Shown one piece after another: positions 13,187 to 17,789 of a stretch of DNA of 17,789 nucleotides. Within the stretch, counting starts at the first letter, position 1; each line of letters begins with the position of its first letter. The notes under the pieces were generated by a model. It saw only the letters and a list, made by a program, of their open reading frames with translations. It did not search any database and was not told where the DNA came from. The stretch lies in NCBI GenBank assembly GCA_021819725.1, contig JAKAQR010000047.1, positions 1 through 17,789 of the forward strand, given 5' to 3'. Source of the DNA: Actinomycetes bacterium (GTDB lineage: Bacteria; Actinomycetota; Acidimicrobiia; Acidimicrobiales; Acidimicrobiaceae). A program made the position numbers and the translations under genes.

Positions 13187-14638
13187 ATGGATAGCATGCT
13201 GCGCCGCCACGACAACGCAACCAGGCTAAGGACAAAGCCACTCGAAGACTTCGTCGATCTCAGCCTGTACTGTGCGTCGACCACGAGTGAAGCCGAATAC
13301 GCCGATCTCGTGGCCTACCTTGAGAACAGCGGCGTTGAGGTGACCGCCGAGCATCCCCTTCGACACCACCTTGGCATCCGGATCACCGCAGAGGCCGTCA
13401 CGACGATCCTAGGCGTGACGTTGATCGAGTTTATCGATGATGCATTGGGTCAATTCTTCGCTCCTGACCAAGAACCGACGATGCCACCAGAGTTCTCCAA
13501 GGTTGTAGCGATCCTGGGACTGGACTCCGCACCACAGGCACAACCACGCTTCCGCCCTGCGACACAACCATCGGTCAGCTATCTCCCGATCCAAGTTGCC
13601 AAGGCCTACCGTTTCCCTGCTGCATCAGCGGTCGGTCGGTCGGTCGCCCTTATCGAGTTGGGTGGAGGCTTTCGCCAGGCCGATGTCACTACGTACTTCC
13701 AATCCCAGGGGTTACCCGTCCCAGCCGTCACCGCGGTCAGCGTCGACGGTGGAGTCAATGCCCCGACCACTGCAAGTTCGGCCGACGCCGAGGTCATGCT
13801 AGACATCGAGGTGCTTGGATCGGTGGCGCCCGGTGCTGACATCGATGTCTATTTTGCCCCCAACACCGATCGCGGCTTCATCGATGCCCTCTCCGAGGCA
13901 AGCGCTCCCACCGGTCCAATGCCCGATGCGATCTCCATCAGCTGGGGTGGACCTGAATCGACCTGGGCAGCAAGTTCCATGCTGCTCATGCAATCCGTCA
14001 TCGCCGAGGCTACAACCCGAGGCATCACCGTGACCGTCGCCGCTGGTGATAACGGTTCCTCTGACGGACTCAACGATGGCCTGAGCCATGTCGACTTTCC
14101 TGCCTCCGCGCCGAACGCACTCGCCTGTGGTGGCACGCATCTCGAACTGACACCCCAGGGGGCGATTGCCACACAGCGTGTGTGGAATGATACCGCCATT
14201 GGCGATGGCGCAACAGGTGGCGGGGTCAGCACGTTCTTCCCGTTGCCGAGTTACCAGGCGCATGCCGATGTTCCTCCATCGGTGAATCCCGGAGGGACCG
14301 TCGGGCGAGGGGTGCCCGATGTCGCGGGTAATGCAGATCCACAGACTGGTTATCAGATCCTGGTCGACGGTTCTTCGATCGTTGTCGGTGGAACGAGCGC
14401 GGTCGCACCGCTCATGGCAGGCCTCATCGTCCAACTGGCGATAGCGACAACGACACGCCCAGGATTTGTGCAACCTACGTGGTATCCACTCGAACAGGCG
14501 ACTCGCGGTAGCGCTGTCCCTGCGTTCTTCAATATCATCGAAGGTAATAATGGCGCCTACCAGGCACACGTTGGCTGGAACGCCTGCACCGGCCTAGGGT
14601 CACCCTATGGGGACAGGCTGGACACCAATCCCTCATGA
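13187..14638 (+). CDS. Sedolisin (S53) serine-carboxyl peptidase, kumamolisin-like
   Basis: 483 residues. The catalytic set is complete: Glu202 and Asp206 in SADAEVMLDIEV, oxyanion Asp288 in VAAGDNGSS and Ser404 in VGGTSAVAPL. ISISWGGPESTW, DFPASAPNALACGGT and RGVPDVAGNADPQTGY are kumamolisin signatures. These enzymes cut proteins at acidic pH. The propeptide (about 20-115) is shorter than the roughly 190 residues of kumamolisin and keeps only part of the activation domain (VDLSLYCAS, LENSGVEVTAE, LGIRITAEAV). The two acidic Ca2+ ligands near the C-terminus are replaced: FNIIEGNN has Asn449 and GWNACTGLGSP has Asn465 where Asp is usual. No classical signal peptide is seen, so the export route is unclear. 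ATG 13187 has AGAGGGG 5 nt upstream. The next gene overlaps its stop. Confidence 0.93.
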   Translation: MDSMLRRHDNATRLRTKPLEDFVDLSLYCASTTSEAEYADLVAYLENSGVEVTAEHPLRHHLGIRITAEAVTTILGVTLIEFIDDALGQFFAPDQEPTMPPEFSKVVAILGLDSAPQAQPRFRPATQPSVSYLPIQVAKAYRFPAASAVGRSVALIELGGGFRQADVTTYFQSQGLPVPAVTAVSVDGGVNAPTTASSADAEVMLDIEVLGSVAPGADIDVYFAPNTDRGFIDALSEASAPTGPMPDAISISWGGPESTWAASSMLLMQSVIAEATTRGITVTVAAGDNGSSDGLNDGLSHVDFPASAPNALACGGTHLELTPQGAIATQRVWNDTAIGDGATGGGVSTFFPLPSYQAHADVPPSVNPGGTVGRGVPDVAGNADPQTGYQILVDGSSIVVGGTSAVAPLMAGLIVQLAIATTTRPGFVQPTWYPLEQATRGSAVPAFFNIIEGNNGAYQAHVGWNACTGLGSPYGDRLDTNPS

Positions 14639-15450
14639 TGCGCCCGGAGGACATGCTCGGAGAGTCGCTCTTCGAAAGCCTCATCCCCCAGGCTGAGCAA
14701 CGAGAGCTCGACACCGAACGCAAACATGCCGACCAGCGCATCATCAATCTCTCGCGCGGTAGTGCGCTCTTTGGGGTAGCGCTCGCGATCATCTTCTTGA
14801 TCGAGATTCTCACCGTGCCGATTATGTCCCACGCCATCGCCTGGCACATCGCCGTTGGGCTGGTGGCCGTTCCTCTCCTTGTCGGCAAGCTCACCTATAG
14901 CTCACTCCGCTTTATCGGTTACTACCGAGGAGACGAGCGCTACCTGCAGGCGGGGGTTCCCTGGTTTCCGCTACGTGTTCTTGCCCCATTTCTCGTCATC
15001 ACCACGGTCCTTGTCATCGGCAGTGGAGTCGAACTTGACGTCGCCGGTCCAACCTCGTTTTCTGCCACCTTTTTGGCACCAGCACACTTTCTCTTATCCG
15101 CGGTGTGGTTCCTCTTGATGGCCTTTCACGTCGTTGCCTACTTCAACCGCGCGGCTCGTTCGACGATCAAAGACATGTCGTACCGCCTGACCCAACCTCG
15201 ACCGAAGAGCTCACGATCCAGAGTTGCGATATTCCTGTTCACCTGTGCCATAGGTATCGTCCTGGCGACTCAGCTCCAAGGGCCCATCCAACGATGGGAG
15301 ACGGCATTTAACTCCAGCAGCGGAATCAACCCCTCAGAATTGACGCACCCACCTACGCAGTACTACAACCCCACTTCACTCAAACGAGGACGAGAGCGTG
15401 AGCGGATCCACGAGGAGAATGCGCTGAAGCTACGCAAGAAGAACAGCTAA
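14635..15450 (+). CDS. Cytochrome-b561-like membrane protein
   Basis: 271 residues. A charged cytosolic N-terminus (about 43 residues) precedes hydrophobic segments near 44-63, 70-90, 111-131, 150-170 and 197-214, then a basic tail ending RKKNS. His71 in AWHIAVGL, followed by GKLTYSSLRFIGYYRGDERY, and His151 and His165 in PAHFLLSAVWFLLMAFHVVAY are spaced like the heme ligands of b561-type four-helix cytochromes. Similar actinobacterial proteins (WHxxxGL, then RYYxGD, then GSGVxL, then HxxxxxxWFxxMxxHV) are usually left unnamed, so heme binding is a prediction. Its ATG shares bases with the sedolisin stop (4-nt overlap), implying translational coupling. The second Met at 14638 is an alternative start. 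A redox role beside an extracellular peptidase is unexplained. Confidence 0.72.
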   Translation: MMRPEDMLGESLFESLIPQAEQRELDTERKHADQRIINLSRGSALFGVALAIIFLIEILTVPIMSHAIAWHIAVGLVAVPLLVGKLTYSSLRFIGYYRGDERYLQAGVPWFPLRVLAPFLVITTVLVIGSGVELDVAGPTSFSATFLAPAHFLLSAVWFLLMAFHVVAYFNRAARSTIKDMSYRLTQPRPKSSRSRVAIFLFTCAIGIVLATQLQGPIQRWETAFNSSSGINPSELTHPPTQYYNPTSLKRGRERERIHEENALKLRKKNS

Positions 15451-15531
15451 CGTCGATCGGAACAGAGCTAACCACACCACCAGAGCCTGATGCTGCCAAG
15501 GGCTTAGGGCTGACCGTGGAACATGATGGCG

Positions 15532-16170
15532 TCAAATGATATAGTCACCCGTTGGATTACCGTCATAGCCAGATGCGAGACGGAGACGCTTTGGCGTCTC
15601 TAGGTTCGTGATCTCTGCATCTGCTCCAAGATCGTTGATAGATTCACAGAGTCGGGGGTCGCGCTTGACCACCTTCGCTGGGACACCCACAATGACCGAG
15701 TGTGACGGCATCGACTCAAGCACGACCGCATTGGCTCCCACGCTCGAGTCCTCTCCAATTACCACCGGGCCGAGAATCTTCGCACCAGCGCCAACCACTA
15801 CCCGATCGCCAAGGGTTGGATGGCGCTTCCCGCGTTCAAGACTCCGTCCTCCAAGGGTCACCCCGTGATAGAGGGTGACGTCGGATCCGATTTCAGCGGT
15901 CTCCCCAATGACGACTCCAGTCGCATGATCGATGAACAGTCCCGAACTAATCTGTGCACCCGGATGAATCTCCACACCGGTGAGCGTGCGCGTGATCATC
16001 GAGACCGACCGCGCGAGCAGACGATGCCCCCGCAACCAGAGGGGATGGCTGATTCTCCATCCCCAAAGTGCATGCACCCCAGGATACGTAAGTGCAACTT
16101 CAAGGACACTATTGGCCGCTGGATCACGATCCAGTGCCGCCTGGATGTCTCCTCGCAGGGTACGTAACAT
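15532..16170 (-). CDS. cysE: Serine O-acetyltransferase
   Basis: 212 residues, the short bacterial CysE type. It transfers acetyl from acetyl-CoA to L-serine, giving O-acetylserine for cysteine synthesis. An N-terminal helical part (1-65) precedes a left-handed beta-helix of hexapeptide repeats (about 66-165) with [20 protein letters not shown] (Asp81-His82), [11 protein letters not shown] (His102) and the closing [10 protein letters not shown]. The protein ends GDYII; a C-terminal Ile is what CysE inserts into the CysK active site to form the cysteine synthase complex. The ATG follows the cysK TAG directly and the ribosome site AGGAG lies inside the last codons of cysK, so the two are one operon. 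The 80-bp convergent gap to the b561-like gene shows no clear terminator. Confidence 0.95.
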   Translation of the reverse strand: MLRTLRGDIQAALDRDPAANSVLEVALTYPGVHALWGWRISHPLWLRGHRLLARSVSMITRTLTGVEIHPGAQISSGLFIDHATGVVIGETAEIGSDVTLYHGVTLGGRSLERGKRHPTLGDRVVVGAGAKILGPVVIGEDSSVGANAVVLESMPSHSVIVGVPAKVVKRDPRLCESINDLGADAEITNLETPKRLRLASGYDGNPTGDYII

Positions 16171-17103
16171 CTAATCTCCTAGATCCGCAAAGAGTGGTGT
16201 CGAGAGATACCGTTCTCCAAAGGATGGAATAATGACCACGATCAACTTACCCGCATTCTCCGGTCGCTTGGCTACCTCCAACGCGGCAAACGTCGCCGCG
16301 CCAGAGGAGATGCCCACCAGAAGCCCCTCCTCTTTGGCCATCCGTCGCGCGTATTCGAAGGCGGCTTCGTTAGAGACCTGCACAACCTCATCGACAACGG
16401 TCGCATCATAGGTCTGAGGGACAAATCCCGCACCAATTCCTTGGATCGGGTGTGGACCCTTCTGTCCCCCAGAGAGCACCGGTGAAGCCTCAGGCTCAAC
16501 GGCGACCATCACCAGACCAGGCTTACGGGGTTTCAATGCCTCGCCGATACCGCTTATCGTTCCACCGGTGCCAACACCCGCCACGACTATGTCGACGGCT
16601 CCATCGGTGTCGGCCCAGATCTCCTCCGCCGTAGTCTGGCGGTGAATCGCAGGATTCGCAGGGTTCTCAAACTGTTGCAACATCACGTAGTTGGGATCCG
16701 ACGCAACCAACTCGCTCGCCTTTGCGATCGCCCCACCCATACCCCCAGGTCCTGGCGTCAGCACCAAGTCGGCGCCAAAGGCCCGCAGCAGCATGCGGCG
16801 CTCGCGGCTCATCGTCTCCGGCATGGTCAGGATGCAGCGATAACCTTTCGCCGCACACACCATGGCCAACGCAATACCGGTATTCCCACTCGTGGGTTCA
16901 ACGATCACGGAGTCCTTTGTCACTCGACCCTCGGCGATCGCTGCCTCAAGCATTGCCACACCAATCCGATCCTTGACGCTATTGCCAGGGTTGAAAAACT
17001 CAAGCTTCGCTGCAACGGTAGCGTCAAGGCCGGCCGTCAACCGGTTCAACCGAACTAGCGGGGTACCCCCCACCAGCTGTGTTACATCATCAGCAATCTT
17101 CAC
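16171..17103 (-). CDS. cysK: Cysteine synthase A (O-acetylserine sulfhydrylase)
   Basis: 310 residues, fold-type II PLP enzyme. It forms L-cysteine from O-acetylserine and sulfide in the cytosol. PLP-lysine Lys44 lies in [11 protein letters not shown], the substrate loop [11 protein letters not shown] near 70-80, the phosphate-binding [10 protein letters not shown] near 172-181, and GISSGAA in the C-terminal part. GTG 17103 is chosen because GGGGAG lies 5 nt upstream and the family's N-terminus begins here ([20 protein letters not shown]); the in-frame extension to 17142 is not family-like. First gene of a cysK-cysE operon with a clear promoter at 17178-17205 and a short Cys-containing frame in its leader that may regulate it. 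Confidence 0.96.
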   Translation of the reverse strand: MKIADDVTQLVGGTPLVRLNRLTAGLDATVAAKLEFFNPGNSVKDRIGVAMLEAAIAEGRVTKDSVIVEPTSGNTGIALAMVCAAKGYRCILTMPETMSRERRMLLRAFGADLVLTPGPGGMGGAIAKASELVASDPNYVMLQQFENPANPAIHRQTTAEEIWADTDGAVDIVVAGVGTGGTISGIGEALKPRKPGLVMVAVEPEASPVLSGGQKGPHPIQGIGAGFVPQTYDATVVDEVVQVSNEAAFEYARRMAKEEGLLVGISSGAATFAALEVAKRPENAGKLIVVIIPSFGERYLSTPLFADLGD

Positions 17104-17119
17104 AAAAACTCCCCATTCC

Positions 17120-17149
17120 TCATCTAGGACAACGAACCTCACGGCACAT
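17120..17149 (-). CDS. Putative Cys-containing leader peptide of cysK
   Basis: Between the cysK promoter and its GTG, an ATG at 17149 encodes MCREVRCPR and ends at TGA 17120-17122, only 5 nt before the cysK ribosome site GGGGAG (17109-17114). The same frame can start at ATG 17173 ([17 protein letters not shown]), just at the predicted transcription start. Two of nine residues are Cys. Cys-rich leaderless uORFs upstream of sulfur genes are known as cysteine-responsive attenuators in mycobacteria; those have adjacent Cys codons, whereas here they are spaced by four, so the analogy is partial. Confidence 0.38.
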   Translation of the reverse strand: MCREVRCPR

Positions 17150-17177
17150 TAATTCCGACCATTCCACTAGCATTTGA

Positions 17178-17205
17178 ATCGTACCTTAGCAGCCTCGCCA
17201 GTCAA
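17178..17205 (-). promoter_or_regulatory. Promoter of the cysK-cysE operon
   Basis: On the minus strand, TTGACT (17200-17205) and TACGAT (17178-17183) are separated by 16 bp, the best housekeeping-type promoter in the window. Transcription should begin near 17171-17173, giving a leader of about 70 nt before the cysK GTG. Confidence 0.68.
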
Positions 17206-17611
17206 TCGGGCCGCCGCCTGGTTCACGAGGGCAATCGGGTCGCCTCGGTTCCCTCCGATACGTACCACCTCCGCTGAACGACAGGGCTAGCGAATAGGTC
17301 CCATGGAGTTCCAACGGCGCCCAAAGAGTGGAGCCCTGGGTGATCCACCCGAGACGCCAGTGGCTTGCCCAACACAACTTCGCAGAACATCACCCAGGAA
17401 CCAGGTGCAGGCGCCGCAATGGGCTCATGCAACCGCGGTGGGGCGACGCAACCAGCATCCAAACACGCGTCACCACAAGAGACTCGCCGTTTGGTGTTCT
17501 CTGACGCGCACGTAGCGTCTACTAGGGGTCTGCTGAAATACCCCTACTCGCACAGCCAGAGGGTGGGCCGTGGTCTCCCATCGGCCCCGCCGGTTCCCGG
17601 TTTCTTGCTCT
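17206..17611. other. 400-bp spacer without a recognisable gene
   Basis: It lies between the cysK promoter and the hairpin next to the partial transposase. Frames on both strands are short, Pro/Arg-rich and not protein-like. It may contain the end of the mobile element whose transposase finishes at 17663. Confidence 0.4.
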
Positions 17612-17657
17612 CCCCTCCTCCCTTACCTCTCCCTTTGGAGGGGTAAGGGAGGAGGGG
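17612..17657. repeat. Large near-perfect hairpin beside a transposase end
   Basis: Two 21-bp arms (17612-17632 and 17637-17657) are complementary at 20 of 21 positions, with loop CTTT. One strand is almost pure pyrimidine. It starts 5 bp past the stop codon of the minus-strand transposase fragment. It could be a terminator for the transposase, a structure protecting the host from read-through, or a dispersed REP-like palindrome. Confidence 0.7.
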
Positions 17658-17662
17658 TGATG

Positions 17663-17789
17663 TTAACTCGCTATCACCCAGTTCCCGTTCTCTCTCGTGA
17701 GGTTGTTGCGAAGGAGTACTTTCAAGTTCCAGACCGTTCCAAGGAGGAGATAGTGCATCGTGTTCTTGGCGATTCCCCGATAGCGGAGC
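17663..17789 (-). CDS. Transposase C-terminus, IS5/IS1182-like, partial (runs off right edge)
   Basis: The last 41 codons of a minus-strand gene are visible, from LRYRGIAKNTMHYLLLGTVW at the window edge through NLKVLLRNNL to a TAA at 17663-17665. R-Y-R-G-[LI]-A-K-N followed by a hydrophobic helix with an N-L pair is the usual C-terminal end of IS5/IS1182-type DDE transposases (typically RYRGLAKNTAQLxTLFALxNLYLxRRxL). The match is short, and the last 15 or so residues are not family-typical. The catalytic domain lies outside the window, so intactness is unknown. It differs from the transposase at the left edge. Confidence 0.6.
   Translation of the reverse strand, partial: LRYRGIAKNTMHYLLLGTVWNLKVLLRNNLTRENGNWVIAS

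Noticed and set aside
13799..14569. 256-codon minus-strand frame opposite the sedolisin gene
   Set aside because: The opposite frame encodes all S53 catalytic motifs; the minus frame is a mirror of that coding bias and has no recognisable domain.

Overview
The window looks like chromosomal DNA of a moderately GC-rich actinobacterium, plausibly an acidophilic, CO2-fixing member of the Acidimicrobiia. This is inferred from gene content, not proven. The pointers are a kumamolisin-type (S53) acid peptidase, a DabA/DabB inorganic-carbon uptake pair, several small families typical of actinobacteria (a DUF6458-like membrane protein, a small CxxC/HxxC protein, a winged-helix regulator ending in a PLRH motif), many GTG starts and several apparently leaderless starts.

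Layout from left to right. Positions 1-83 hold the N-terminus of an IS4-type transposase running off the left edge (minus). Positions 341-4362 form a loose, sparsely packed minus-strand stretch: an isochorismatase-like cysteine hydrolase, a two-TM DUF6458-like protein, a RimJ/RimL-type GNAT acetyltransferase and a Nudix hydrolase, separated by long spacers with no recognisable gene (notably 1672-2930). A plus-strand esterase-D-type alpha/beta hydrolase follows (4724-5758). The centre (6284-11074) is a carbon-uptake locus on the minus strand: dabB then dabA in an operon, a small four-TM protein downstream, and a divergent winged-helix regulator sharing a roughly 120-bp control region with dabB. 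Two small minus-strand genes follow, an ABM-fold monooxygenase-like protein and a Cys-rich small protein. A plus-strand cluster (11918-15450) holds an unrecognised three-TM protein with a large Cys-containing exported domain, a sedolisin peptidase, and a cytochrome-b561-like membrane protein that overlaps the peptidase stop by 4 nt. The right part is a minus-strand cysteine operon, cysK-cysE, directly abutting (TAG|ATG), with a clear promoter and a short Cys-containing upstream reading frame. The window ends with the C-terminus of a second transposase (17663-17789) and a 21-bp-stem hairpin beside it.

How the parts work together. DabA carries the zinc-ligand set of the vectorial carbonic-anhydrase-like subunit and DabB is its NuoL-like, cation-coupled membrane partner; the divergent regulator is the obvious candidate to control them. 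CysE makes O-acetylserine and CysK converts it with sulfide to cysteine; CysE ends in isoleucine, as needed to dock into the CysK active site. The most intriguing points are the putative cysteine-sensing leader of cysK, the dyad and seven-codon uORF between dabB and its regulator, Asn replacements at both acidic calcium-ligand positions of the sedolisin, and the unexplained membrane-protein/peptidase/b561 cluster.
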